Source: Sipunculus nudus (Eukaryota; Annelida; Sipuncula; Golfingiida; Sipunculidae). From it: 64,000 nt of DNA. The translations under genes and the position numbers were made by a program. The notes beneath the pieces are model-generated. The model had not been told where the DNA came from. It searched no databases and saw only the letters and a program-made list of their open reading frames with translations. Shown piece by piece: positions 46,201-58,968 of the stretch; position 1 is the first letter of the stretch; each line of letters opens with the position of its first letter. The DNA lies in the NCBI GenBank assembly GCA_026874595.1, contig CM049310.1:52216558-52280557 (forward strand). The letters run 5' to 3'.

Positions 46201-47963
46201 GAGTCTTATAGGTGACTGAAGCTAATGACTGAGAACGAGGAACGTGACATCAATTTTTCATGGAAACACAGGACAATAGCTGTCCTGGTCAGGTCCTACT
46301 ATATTCAATATTTCACTTTTATCTGGCATTATAGAGGCAGAGAACCAATCAATAGACTGCATGGTTAGACAAAAGGTTCCGAGATGGATACAAATAGGAA
46401 AATATGAATAAACCCTCGAGGAGTCGTCGTGTCTCTATTATGATAAGAAGCGCCTGTTGCATAAAACCTGCATAAACTTAACTCGGGCACAGACTTCTGT
46501 AGCGTAATTTAGGGCAATCAACACCGACATACTCAGTGACGCGGATACAATTAAAAAACTATATATACCGAGTCCTTGACTGATCATTAACCAAATAAAC
46601 ACAGCTCATTTATCAACATAGGTACTATAAAAAAGACACACTTCTTTCACTAGTTAAATAATAGCAATTATAATATAAAATTAATAGAAAGAAGAAGAAG
46701 AATAAGAAGAAGTAGTAGAAATTTAATTATAATAAAAATAGTAAGAAAAAATAGTAACAATAACAACATCAACGACAATAATAATAACATAAATACTAAT
46801 TACTAATGTAATAATAATTATTAAAAATGAAATTGTAATTACGTGACCATGCAGGAACCTTAGATTTACAAGTATTAAACACAATATTGGTAAATTTGTT
46901 AGCCCAATGGTCGGAATATGCAATTTGTAATAAGCAAGTGGCCCATATATTCTCTTATGTGAGTGAGCTAAAATAAATGCTTTAATATCGAGAATGAAAT
47001 TATACATATAGCCGGCGACAAAAATATATTGACTACAGAGAAATGCAGCGGCTTATCACAGCAAAGAGTGCTGAACTCACGGTCTGGCTTTCTCCGACAT
47101 CACATGTTTAACAATATTTCACCCAGGGCGAAATGGTTCATTCTGCCTTGTGAAAAATGATCAGTGCTGCCACCCATGCCCCCAGAGTACCCGGCCTGAC
47201 TAATGACTTTACTGTGTGAAGGGTAATTAAGTTATGAAATATGAGGGCTCCTTTTCAAACACGTGGTGGGTAAAAACTTTAGAATGAATGCGCAAAAAAT
47301 CAGCAAATTTTCTTCCCTGTGGACATTGTGGATGATTATCGTAGAGACCCAATATATTTGGAAATAACGTGTGAAAGATTTTTTATATATTGTGTTTTTC
47401 AATGCTGCTACCTGTCTGATTAATGATGATGATGATAACAATATGATAAGAATGCCTTCTAGATTCCCGTTTTTCCAAATCCAATATCAGGGTCTTTGAT
47501 AAAACCACAAAAGCGAATGTCTCTGGACCTACATAAATTTAGTCTCCCCGGTAGGGAGAAGATACTTAAAGAGTTTCATGAGTTTATTTCTATATTATAT
47601 AATACGTCGGTCGACACTGTTTTGAGTATGGACTTTCATAGGTGTGATGGAGTGAAAAACCATCCAATAAGATTTTTTATTCTTTTACTATTTCCCTTTT
47701 TTCTGCCAGCTAGATTCCAAACATGGCTGACTAACATTGAATAAAATTTGAGTAATATGTCAAAGATTGTGCACCGGATATTTAGTTTCCTTAACCATTA
47801 TCGCTCAATTGTATGATTCGTTTGCATTAAAAAAACCGGTCGGCGATTGCAAACATGGAGTCTTATTTTTATTTTCGGCTTTGATGGGGCGTAAACCTTA
47901 AATATCAATCTCTAGGATGATTTACTTGTGGTATTTTGTATTCATGTTGTGAGCTCTTGAAAA

Positions 47964-47966
<3 letters not shown>
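46201..47966. other. no gene seen
   Basis: Simple GAA/GTA-rich sequence at about 46690-46730 and AAT-rich low complexity to 46830. The rest is unique. 82-94-codon frames here are AT-driven or unrecognised. Confidence 0.4.

Positions 47967-48019
<53 letters not shown>
47967..48019. repeat. (TC)n microsatellite
   Basis: About 25 TC units. Confidence 0.95.
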
Positions 48020-48023
<4 letters not shown>

Positions 48024-50086
48024 TTTTTATAGTGGACAAGAAGTGTTTTCAGTTCGGTTGATATACATGTTACTCAATCTGCCTACCCCCGCTTCCAGAT
48101 TCAGACCCTCGTACTTTTAGACATATGTAGACCATACCAAGAGCGTAATGTAAGTAATGATGGACAAAACATAGTAACATCACACCAAGCACGTAATCAT
48201 TACACAGTAACCTTTTTTAATTTTGAGAAGGCAAGTGTTTCTTTTTCCTGTGACATATACGTTTATTTTACATCTACTTGTTTTACAATAGTCATCCGTA
48301 TCTGCGTAATTACTCCTTTTGGCAAGCGGATTTAACAGATCTTTGGTCTAGCGACGATGCAGGTAACAACCAGGTATAAAGAATATCTGGTTTCTCAAAA
48401 AGCAGCTTTTCAAAGCAGCAAGTGGCTTTAAAGCAAAGCTTCGTCCATGTTTGACGTCAGGGACAGATAAACATATAACATTACATATAAGCTATACTCC
48501 CGCATCTGCCTTCTCTATTACCAATACCTTACCTTTTATTCATGTCCATTCTGCTCCCTGGAGCCGACTTGGTTATACTTAGGCAACACAAAAAAGTAAA
48601 AATCTGCATTTTCAGGATGGCAGTATTTGGGCCTTCTTTTGAGATGCGATGCTTCCAAAACCGTGTTTGCATTCACTTATTCGGTCCGTATTCCTAGGTT
48701 CATTCGTGCATAAGTAAATATACATTGGTGAATATTCTTTGATGAGGTTCCTGAAATCGGATCATATGCCGTATCCACACCAGAATCTGATCGATTCTTC
48801 ATCGGCCCATTCCCGAAATGCCCTAACCATATCATAATTGCACAAGTTATATTGTGGAAAAAGCACACTAGGGGACGAACAGATACCTTCCTGGCGCAGG
48901 TAATCATTGTTCTACGGACACTAAGAAAAAAAAAAAACACGGCGCGAGCGTACGGTTTTATGTCCCTACCAGTCGAGACACAGTACATCGAATTTTAGTT
49001 GGGAGGTTGGTTTGTCTGCTAGTAACTTAATCAAATAGTTTTTAACGGAAGTTAATTAGAGTCACTATGGATATCATCATAATATGTTTATAAAGGACTT
49101 TTTATTATGGGGGGAGAAAAAAGTTCGTTTCTCCTAGTCGAAAACCAGGCTCGTTTACTGTAACTAGCTTCCGGATGTGCTTTAGCGAGCAGATCTCACC
49201 TGTGATTCACTCATGGAGCTGAAAACCAATGACAATATTTTCTATGATTTCACACCAAAGTTTGATTGAGCTCCAAGTGGAGGTATATATGTGGTCTCTG
49301 ACCACTTTCTTGTCATATGTATGTAAATATTCAAGCTTTTCTCAAACAAATATATGGTGTCACATTGTTAGGTTGACTAGCTTTGTATAATGGGTTTGCT
49401 CACAGGAGAGTATATTGTAGACATGAAAAGAGTTATTTCGGGCTTGATTACCCTCCGGATATACATTACCAAAGCTAATGAATTGTGTTGTGTTGTTTAT
49501 AAACCTCCGGAGCTATCACTTCACAGCCGGAAATTTTAAATTAGTGTCTGTCACCCAATCTCGGCAAACTCGTGCTGCTGCATGCATATTCGATCTACAG
49601 CTGTATCCACGTCCTTATTTATGCATTCCATATATTAGGGAGCCTTAAAATATTCGTTTAAAGTCTTCTCTTCTACTAGTAGTAACTATAAGCGGGTGGC
49701 TATAGAATATACTGAATTTAAACATTTGTCTATAACATATTCCGTTAACTTTATTCAGACTCAATTTGAATGATTATAAGTACATGTAATAGATAGAACA
49801 ATAACATAATAGACATTATATATTAGAATGGTAATCGACTCAACATCAAATTACATTATTTTAACATGTAGGCATATATGTATTGCTAAATTGTTCACCA
49901 AACATATCATAAAAAGTAAATAACAGTGTCTTTGTCTTTCTTTTTAAAAACATTGTCTGTCATAAATTTTCGAATGTTTTCCTTTTAGAAAAACCCGATA
50001 TATTTTTACCTTCAGTTACACACCTCACACAGCGTCATACATAGTCATTCTATATCTCCTTCGCTTAAACCGCTGCTTTGTATAGC
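48020..50086. other. no gene seen
   Basis: A 103-codon minus frame at 48677-48988 has an F-rich tract from an A run and is unrecognised. The rest is AT-rich and unique. Confidence 0.35.
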
Positions 50087-50207
50087 AAGATTTTCACCAC
50101 CAGGGCTGGCACAGGGCAAAGAATTGTTATCAGACCAATGAGAACGTGGTATCGTATTGTGCATCCAACTCCAAGTTTTAAATACACGACACCTCGCTCT
50201 AGTTTGT
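50087..50207 (-). repeat. dispersed repeat X, copy 2 (inverted)
   Basis: The minus strand reads GAGTTGGATGCACAATACGA...TTGGTCTGATAACAATTCTT...GCCAGCCCTGGTG, closely matching copy 1 at about 11110-11190. Confidence 0.7.
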
Positions 50208-50734
50208 CCGATTCTTGGCCCTGTGTCTGCCCTCCTGTTGTCAAGGATTCAACCCTAGGTCATTTCAACAACCTAAAGTTCATTACCTTAGGTTCTTCCA
50301 TGACTTACTGCTACGTTACAGCACAGTATCACAGCAGACTTTCATACAAACCAGATAAAGACCGGTGAACAAAAACAGGACTTTACCTAAAAGCTGACTA
50401 CTGACACATTGGATATTGTCCACATGTTTGTTTAAACTAAAGTTGGCGGGAAAGAGACATGAGTTTTTTTAAACAAGACAGCGGATGTCTGGAGCAGTTG
50501 CAGTGTATAACCGCTGAGTAAGGAGTGTTATCATAAGAACTATTTGATATATTTTAATCCACCTAGCCATGTGCCATGAGTAGAAAGTTGCATAGTGATT
50601 AGTTGGTTGGACTCTGGAGCCCAAGGCCTCATTTAAAGATTAATCAAGTTGTGTAAAGATTTACCGGTTTTAATAACTTATTTATTTTACATGGATTGTA
50701 CAAATAGTTATTATAACTAATCGAGGCACTCTCC
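50208..50734. other. mostly unique; repeat X tail near 50.5 kb
   Basis: GCAGTGTATAACCGCTGAGTAAGGAG near 50497-50525 matches the repeat X tail. Nothing else is seen. Confidence 0.45.
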
Positions 50735-50910
50735 ATGGCTCCGGTGATGGCGTAGGGTAGTCTGCAGGGGTGGCGGAAACCGGAGTACCCGGAGAAAATC
50801 ACCGTCCTTGGACGGGCAACTACAACCCACTCTCATAGCCACGCCGGGGATCGAACCCGGGTCGCCAGCGGAGACAGCCAAGCGTTTTACCACTCAGCTG
50901 TCCAGGCACC
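50735..50910 (-). mobile_element. tRNA-derived SINE, family S2
   Basis: On the minus strand the head (50910 down to about 50837) contains CAGCTGAGTGGTAAAACGC (D arm/A box with one mismatch) and a perfect T arm (CCGGG, loop TTCGATC, CCCGG; B box GTTCGATCC). It continues into a short body with TCCGGGTACTCCGGTTTCCG and ends near the GGCTCCGGTGATGG region. The intact T arm resembles a real tRNA, but the continuing body makes it a SINE. It differs from family S1. Confidence 0.75.
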
Positions 50911-50939
50911 AGGGTTGGCGTACAGCAGAGTGGGTGTCT

Positions 50940-51165
50940 CGGTGTAATCAGACCAACGACAGAGAGTATAAATTTGGAGCTGGATGCAAAATACGATGCC
51001 ACGCTGTCTTAGGTCTGAATATTTTTTTTCTTTTTCTCTATGCCAACCCTAGTAGTCAGACCTACGGAATTGTGCTAAACAAAACAGTGATTATAACCAG
51101 AGAGATCTGAGACGACTGGAGTGTATGTATAACCGCGGCGTGAGGAGAGTGGGATCAATACAATG
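50940..51165 (+). repeat. dispersed repeat X, copy 3
   Basis: GGAGCTGGATGCAAAATACG, ATGCCACGCTGTCTTAGGTC and the tail GACGACTGGAGTGTATG, ATAACCGCGGCGTGAGG match copy 1. Together with AATCAGACCAACGAC upstream it forms a partial inverted arrangement. Confidence 0.65.
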
Positions 51166-52550
51166 AAATATGGAAGTTCTACAAGCAGTGTTAGGTTACG
51201 GAAGATATAAAACTTCACTGAACTTTATCTATTCGGGTCAGAGCAATCTCTGACAATTGACGAACGTCTTAATCATAGACCGAGTTGTGACTTATCACTA
51301 ATCACCAGAGCGGCTTAAACAGAGAGAAGAAGCAATCACGGAGTAATGAATAGCTGAGACAAATGGCTTCTTGCAATTGGTTTCTTTTCCGGGAATTAGA
51401 AAACCTTTCTCCACGTGTACCCCCAGACCTTATCGGTCCATGATCTAACGGGCAGTGCGCTAGGTTGACGTTTATTTCCGGAAAGTGAAGAAATTTACTA
51501 AAATTCGTTAAGGAACTTGCCTTGATGAGAACACAGCAGAATGGTTTGATTGGATGTCATAAAAGAAAAACTAAGTTATGGAACGCCGAAAACTTAAGAA
51601 TATTGGCTTTTCGGGCAAATTATTTCCCAAAAGACCATAGCAATCACTGGTTAGGACTGTCCCCGAACTGGAGAGAGAACATTCTTCAAATGAGGCTCGA
51701 TAGGTGAACCATGTGCACTAGATAGGCAAACAGTAATCTAATATTATTTTTCAATTCTTTTTAAGTAAGATAAATGACTTTACCTCACAAGATTATGCCC
51801 GATATTTACCTAATGTGCTATTGATTCTGCTATTCTGAAATACAAAACTCGGCCCGTAAGTGGAATATTCAGTGTTAAAAACAGATAGGTATTTTATGTA
51901 TAAACATAAACTTAAATCGCTGGGTTTTGCTAGGTTTCTCATTCCCTTTTATTATCCCGGTGCCCAAAGAAGCCCATTAAAGAAAAACCATTAACCACGG
52001 ACATTAACCCTGCCAACTCGTATTGGTTTACGGACACTCCTCACTACACAGTGAGGATCTATAACACATGAAGCAAGCTATTTGCAAGTCACATTTATCA
52101 TGGCACATTTATCATGCAACTGTCAACTGTCACTACACGGAGGTGTAAACGTAACAACATGGATTTTGTTGAAAATGTCTTTGATAGTTTTTAACTTATA
52201 ATTACATGAGCAGGAATGTCTTACATATGTAATTTATGATTTCGACAATCACTTTAACAATGCAAACGCATTTCTTACAAAACTATAACCAAAACCTTTT
52301 TTTAGAAAACAAATGTAACTTGCTTTCTAGTTTGATGTCTGAGTGCTGTCGCAGTACCGGTTCGACACCAAGCTTACTTATGTATAACATGTCCATTATT
52401 TTATCATCACTGTAGTTATTTTTTTTTATTTAGGAACTTTGAAACTTGCTGATTTGTTCTAACGTTTCAACTCTTGTACGTGATTTGACATTATCCGTTT
52501 AAATTTACTGAGTGATTGATGTATCATTTGACAAAAATAACGAACTATTT
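51166..52550. other. no gene seen
   Basis: Unique AT-rich sequence. 51200-51420 is evenly composed and repeat-free but has no recognisable frame. Confidence 0.4.
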
Positions 52551-55500
52551 CCACACATTACCACTACACGTCCTCTTCCTGAACCTGCAAACTCAATACA
52601 CCTCTACACGCCCTCTTTCTGAACCTACAAACTCCCCACATCTCTACACGTCCTCTTCCTGAAAATACAAACTCCACAAATCTCTTCACGCCGTTTCCTG
52701 AGCCAAATAACTCCACACATCTCTTCACATCCTCTTCCTGAACCTACAAACTCAATACACCTCTACATGCCCTCTTCCTCAACCTACAAACTCACCACAT
52801 CTCTACATGTCCTCTTCCTGAACCTACAAACTCCACAAATCTCTGCACGCCCTCTTCCTGAACCAAATAACTCCACACATCTCTACACATCCTCTTCTTG
52901 AACCTACAAACTCAATACATCTCTACATGTCCTCTCCCTGAACCAAATAACTCCACACATCTCTACACGTTCTCTTCCTGAACCTACAAACTCAATACAC
53001 CTCTACACGTCCTCTCCCTGAACCAAATATCTCCACACATCTCTACACATCCTCTTCCTGAGCCTACAAACTCAATACATCTCTACACGTCCTCTCCCTG
53101 AACCAAATAACTCCACACATCACTAAACGTCCTCTTCCTGAGCCAAATAACTCAATACATCTCTACGCGTCCTCTCCCTGAACCAAATAACTCCACACAT
53201 CTCTACGCGTCCTCTCCCTGAATCAACTAACTCCACACATCCCTACACGTCCACATTTAAATATGTAAACTCCACAGATCTCTGCACGTCCTCTTCCTGA
53301 ACTAACTAACTCCACACATCTCTACACATCCTCTTCCTGAACCTACAAACTCCACAAATCATTACACGTCATCTTCCTGAACCTACTAACTCCACACATC
53401 TCTACACGTCCACTCTTTAAATCTACAAACTCCACAGATCTTTGCACACTCTCTTCCTGAACTAACTCCACACATCTCTACACATCCTCTTCCTAAACCT
53501 ACAAACTCCACAAATCATTACACGTCATCTTCCTGAACCAACTAACTCCACACATCTCTACACGTCCACTTTTAAAATCTACAAACTCCACACATCTCTA
53601 CACGCCCTCTTCCTGAACCAACTAACTCCACACATCTCTACACGTCCACTTTTTTAAATCTACAAACTCCACAATTCATTACACGTCATCTTTCTGAACC
53701 AATTAACTCCACAAATCTCTGCACGCCCTCTTCCTGAACCAACTTACTCCACACATCTCTACACGTCCTTTTCCTAAGCCAATTATCTCTACACATCACT
53801 ACACGTCCTCTTCCTGAACCTACAAACTCAATACACCTCTACACGTCCTCTCCCTGAACCAAATAACTCCACACATCTCTACTACACGTCCTCTACCTGA
53901 ACCTACAAACTCAATACATCTCTACACGTCCTCTCCCTGAACCAAATAACTCCACACATCACTAAACGTCCTCTTCCTGAACCTACAAACTCAATACATC
54001 TCTACGCGTACTCTCCCTGAACCAAATAACTCCACACATCACTAAACGTCCACTTCCTGAACCTACAAACTCAATACATCTCTACACGTCCTCTCCCTGA
54101 ATCAACTAACTCCAAACATCCCTACACGTCCACTTTTTAAATCTGCAAACTCCACAGATCTCTGCACGCCCTCTTCCTGAACTAACTCCACACATCTCTA
54201 CACATCCTCTTCCTGAACCTACAAACTCCACAAATCATTACACGTCATCTTCCTGAACCCACTTACTCCACACTTCTCTACACGTCCACTTTTTAAATCT
54301 ACAAACTCCACAGATCTTTGCACACCCTCTTCCTGAACTAACTAACTCCACACATCTCTACACATCCTCTTCCTAAACCTACAAACTCCACAAATCATTA
54401 CACGTCATCTTCCTGAATCAACTAACTCCACACATCCCTACACGTCCACTTTTAAATATGTAAACTCCACAGATCTCTGCACGTCCTCTTCCTGAACTAA
54501 CTAACTCCACACATCTCTACACATCCTCTTCCTGAACCTACAAACTCCACAAATCATTACACGTCATCTTCCTGAACCAACTAACTCCACACATCTCTAC
54601 ACGTCCACTTTTTAAATCTACAAACTCCACACATCTCTACACGCCCTCTTCCTGAACCAACTAACTCCACACATCTCTACACGTCCACTTTTTTAAATCT
54701 ACAAACTCCACAATTCATTACACGTCATCTTTCTGAACCAATTAACTCCACAAATCTCTGCACGCCCTCTTCCTGAACCAACTTACTCCACACATCTCTA
54801 CACGTCCTTTTCCTAAGCCAATTATCTCTACACATCACTACACGTCCTCTTCCTGAACCTACAAACTCAATACACCTCTACACGTCCTCTCCCTGAACCA
54901 AATAACTCCACACATCTCTACTACACGTCCTCTACCTGAACCTACAAACTCAATACATCTCTACACGTCCTCTCCCTGAACCAAATAACTCCACACATCA
55001 CTAAACGTCCTCTTCCTGAACCTACAAACTCAATACATCTCTACGCGTACTCTCCCTGAACCAAATAACTCCACACATCACTAAACGTCCTCTTCCTGAA
55101 CCTACAAACTCAATACATCTCTACACGTCCTCCCCCTGAATCAACTAACTCCAAACATCCCTACACGTCCACTTTTTAAATCTGCAAACTCCACAGATCT
55201 CTGCACGCCCTCTTCCTGAACTAACTCCACACATCTCTACACATCCTCTTCCTGAACCTACAAACTCCACAAATCATTACACGTCATCTTCCTGAACCCA
55301 CTTACTCCACACATCTCTACACGTCCACTTTTTAAATCTACAAACTCCACAGATCTTTGCACACCCTCTTCCTGAACTAACTAACTCCACACATCTCTAC
55401 ACATCCTCTTCCTAAACCTACAAACTCCACAAATCATTACACGTCATCTTCCTGAACGAACTAACTCCACACATCTCTACACGTCCACTTTTTAAATCTA

Positions 55501-56671
55501 CAAACTCCACACATCTCTACACGCCCTCTTCCTGAACCAACTAACTCCACACATCTCTACACGTCCACTTTTTTAAATCTACAAACTCCACAATTCATTA
55601 CACGTCATCTTCCTGAACCAATTAACTCCACAAATCTCTGCACGCCCTCTTCCTGAACCAACTTACTCCACTCATCTCTACATGTCCTTTTCCTTAGCCA
55701 ATTATCTCTACACATCACTACACGTGCTCTTCCTGAACCTACAAACTCAATACACCTCTACACGTCCTCTCCCTGAACCAAATAACTCCACACATCTCTA
55801 CACGTCCTCTTCCTGAACCTACAAACTCAATACATCTCTACACGTCCTCTCCCTGAACCAAATAACTCAACACATCTCTACACGTCCTCTTCCTGAACCT
55901 ACAAACTCCACACATCTTAAAACGCCCTCTTTCTGAACCAACTAACTCCACACATCCCTACACGTCCTCTTCCTGAAAATACAAACTCCACAAATCTCTA
56001 CACATCCTCTTCCTGAACCTACAAACTCCACAAATCATTACACGTCATCTTCCTGAACCTACTAACTCCACACATCTCTGCACGTCCACTTTTTAAATCT
56101 ACAAACTCCACAGATCTTTGCACACCCTCTTCCTGAACTAACTAACTCCACACATCTCTTCACATCCTCTTCCTAAACCTACAAACTCCACAAATCATTA
56201 CACGTCATCTTCCTGAACCAACTTAACTCCACACATCTCTACACGTCCACTTTTTAAATCTACAAACTCCACACATCTCTACACGCCTTCTTCCTGAACC
56301 AACTAACTCCACACATCTCTACACATCCACTTTTTAAATCTACAAACTCCACAATTCATTACACGTCATCTTCCTGAACCAATTAACTCCACAAATCTCT
56401 GCACGCCCTCTTCCTGAACCAACTTACTCCACACATCTCTACACGTCCTTTTCCTTAGCCAATTATCTCCACACATCACTACACGTCCTCTTCCTTAACC
56501 TACAAACTCAATACACCTCTACACGTCCTCTCCCTGAACCAAATAACTCCACACATCTCTACACGTCCTTTTCCTGAGCCAATTAACTCCACACATAGCT
56601 ACACGTCGTTTCCTGAACCACACATCACTACACGTCCTCTTCCTGAACCTACTAACTCCACACATCTCTTA
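52551..56671 (+). repeat. 4.1-kb minisatellite, 40-bp unit, about 103 copies, higher-order structure
   Basis: The unit is CTCTACACGTCCTCTTCCTG plus AACCTACAAACTCCACACAT. Diagnostic variants (AACTCAATACA, CCAAATAACTCC, TTTTTAAATCTACAAACTCC, AATCATTACACGTCATC, CCTTTTCCTAAGCCAATTATC) recur in the same order. The AAGCCAATTATC variant starts at 53762, 54801, 55681 and 56442, that is steps of 1039, 880 and 761, about 26, 22 and 19 units. A shared accident, CTCTACTACACGTCCTCTAC, at 53877 and 54917 confirms block duplication. The + strand is C-rich and very G-poor. Non-coding. Confidence 0.97.
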
Positions 56672-57396
56672 ACGTTTTGATCTAGAAGCTACCCGTAGGG
56701 TCCCATGAGGACAATTATATAGCTTTTTATTATAAATTCAGTTTGTAACTTTGAAAAACTTCATAAATACTTATTACATCAGCAATCCTTTAAAATGCAT
56801 TATGATAATGCAGAAAAGTGGAAATAACAAACATTCACTTAGTTTCAAACTGAGAAGCATTTGAATTTTCTTGCGGATATTGAACCTGAAGGGGGGAAAA
56901 ATGACATGCTTTTCCTGTATCCGGATCCGGCCATAAGCAGGTGGTTACATAGGACCCCTACGGCATATCTAGATGATTAATGGAAACCCATGCCAATAAC
57001 CAGAGACAATGAAAAACGCTACCTTTACAAGATTCCAAGGCAAATGTTTCCCTAAGGCATGATGGGTCTTTCTGCTTGATGATCCTCCTAAATGACAAGG
57101 CCCTTCCTTTGGACCCCATTTTCAAGTTGAAGGCGCTATTTAAGTAACACATGAGTGGCGTAAATGAAGCCCTTCCTGCGATCTGTTGACACGGAAGGCT
57201 GCGCCATCGGGTATGTGGTGTCCTTGAATATCACTTAACGACGTATCATGGATATTATCAGGAAACAGGAAATCTTCAGCATTAACGAAAGGATAAGCCG
57301 GTCGCTACGCACGCAAATGCACATCTGAGCACGTCAGCGTTAGATTAAACCAGTGGTTAAGATAGGGTTCAAAGCTGGAGGTTTGACTAGGTTTGA

Positions 57397-57399
<3 letters not shown>
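56672..57399. other. possible short TIR element next to the minisatellite
   Basis: CCGTAGGGTCCCATG (56693-56707) is matched in inverted form by CATAGGACCCCTACGG (56948-56963), one gap and one mismatch. This may delimit a MITE of about 270 bp. No TSD is evident. The rest is unique. Confidence 0.35.

Positions 57400-57488
<89 letters not shown>
57400..57488. repeat. (TA)n microsatellite
   Basis: A TA array of about 89 bp with one TTT interruption. Confidence 0.95.
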
Positions 57489-57493
<5 letters not shown>

Positions 57494-57760
57494 GCTCTCT
57501 TGAAGTTTGCGTTATGATTTAGAGAATGATAATTTTTTTGTTTTGTTTTTTATAATCTTCCGGCGGATACAAGGTTTCTTTAAATCATGCAATAACCTGC
57601 GGTATACAAGTTTGTTGCCTAAGAATATCTTAATCATAGAAGGTGATTTTGATGCTGGCACATTCTCTGTATGTTTTTTTTTTTATTTCCAGATTGTTAA
57701 AAAATTGATCAGCCCTACAAGACTTTGGTACGGTGGATGATTTAGGACATTTCTCTTATG

Positions 57761-57814
57761 TCGAGATCTCGAAATAACATTTCGGGATCTCGACATTATA
57801 TCTCGAGATCTCGA
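57761..57814. repeat. three 12-bp palindromes at 21-bp spacing
   Basis: TCGAGATCTCGA at 57761-57772, TCGGGATCTCGA at 57782-57793 and TCGAGATCTCGA at 57803-57814. Each is followed by related AT-rich words (AATAACATT, CATTATATC, CATAGAATT). A degenerate relative, CTCAAGACCTCCAG, follows near 57862. The 77-codon and 76-codon frames at 57507-57988 are not supported. Confidence 0.9.
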
Positions 57815-58397
57815 CATAGAATTTCGAAAAAAATTAGGACAATGAAAAAAAAAGATTTATCTCAAGACCTCCAGAAAAAAATTTCACCGAGAAAAAAATG
57901 TTTATTACTTGTTGGAGTTGTACGAACCATTCGACGCTTAACTGTCGTAAAGCAAAACAAAGTTAAAGGGGCCCACTCCGATAGCTGACGTCCGTAAAAT
58001 AAACATAATCCCTTGAACCATTCATACAAAGACAATCCCACGGGGTATAGGTTGTGCCTTTTGTTTATATTACGTGTTTATAACATGGATCGGTTGGGGT
58101 GCAAAAATGGCCGCTGGTCGTAATCGAGTCACTTCTAGTAAAGATATCTTGCTTCAATTCAGACAATACAGTGTTTTGTAAATGACAAATATTGCATTGC
58201 TTCATATGTTTCCACAAACATCAACTAGGGATTTTTTAATGTTCATCAACCCCCCCCCCCCCCCGGTTATTTTTTTTTCTGTATGTAAGAAGCATTGACA
58301 AAAGTTCCTTGTGTACAAAAACCCTGTAAATAAAAAAGCTTAAACATCAGTCACAGTGCGTTATAAGAACCTTTTTCATCATGGTTTACCTTCAGTT

Positions 58398-58433
<36 letters not shown>

Positions 58434-58902
58434 CAGAGTAAGCCGGTATCACATAAATTCTATACATAAGGTAGATGAAGTGGTTTTAAGACTAGACTGG
58501 CCCAGTCGATGCAATGATTAAAGCATAATTCCTCCCACTAACAGGGCCATCAAACTTCCTTTGCTATGTCACAAAGATAAGAACACGTATTGCCACCTCG
58601 CGGCAAATTATATAACTAAAGTACAGCTCTCTGACCGACTAATATAGCCGGCAATGAGTTACGTCTATCGGTACATGAAATCACGTTTCATTTTAAACTT
58701 TTAATTAGTAAACACAAAATCTATAGCCCAGACAGGGCTACTCTAAGTCCAGAGCAGCGCATTTTGCAGAAGAAAAATTATGATGAGAGATGATCGAAAT
58801 ATATATATATATATCGTCAACCTATTTTCTGAGTTTCAGACAGAATCTCCTTAATCTCATTGACCTCGTTTACAAGTTAATGTTTTCGACTTACATGACG
58901 AT
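57815..58902. other. no gene seen
   Basis: It contains a 15-C run (58250-58264), (TA)n at 58403-58430 and 58800-58814, and a TTAAAGGGGCCCACTCC end-like sequence near 57963 resembling the TTAA-MITE termini. A partner end was not found. Confidence 0.5.
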
Positions 58903-58903
58903 G

Positions 58904-58950
<47 letters not shown>

Positions 58951-58968
58951 ACATATATATATATATAC
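58903..58968. repeat. (TA)n at the 5' boundary of the Penelope-like element
   Basis: A TA array with a short AAAAGAAC interruption. The element's reading frame begins immediately after it. Confidence 0.9.

Noticed and set aside
48677-48988. 103-codon minus-strand frame as a gene
   Set aside because: No recognisable domain; the FFFFF stretch comes from a poly-A run. I lack supporting splice or start context.
50837-50909. Functional tRNA gene on the minus strand
   Set aside because: The T arm is perfect, but the A box has a mismatch, no clean acceptor stem or anticodon arm was found, and the sequence continues into a SINE body.
52551-56671. CRISPR-like regular repeat
   Set aside because: Repeats are directly tandem with no unique spacers, and the context is eukaryotic.
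57507-57988. Two plus-strand open frames around 57.5-58.0 kb
   Set aside because: One is phenylalanine-rich from T runs, and the other comes from the spaced palindromes and A-rich DNA. No known domain.
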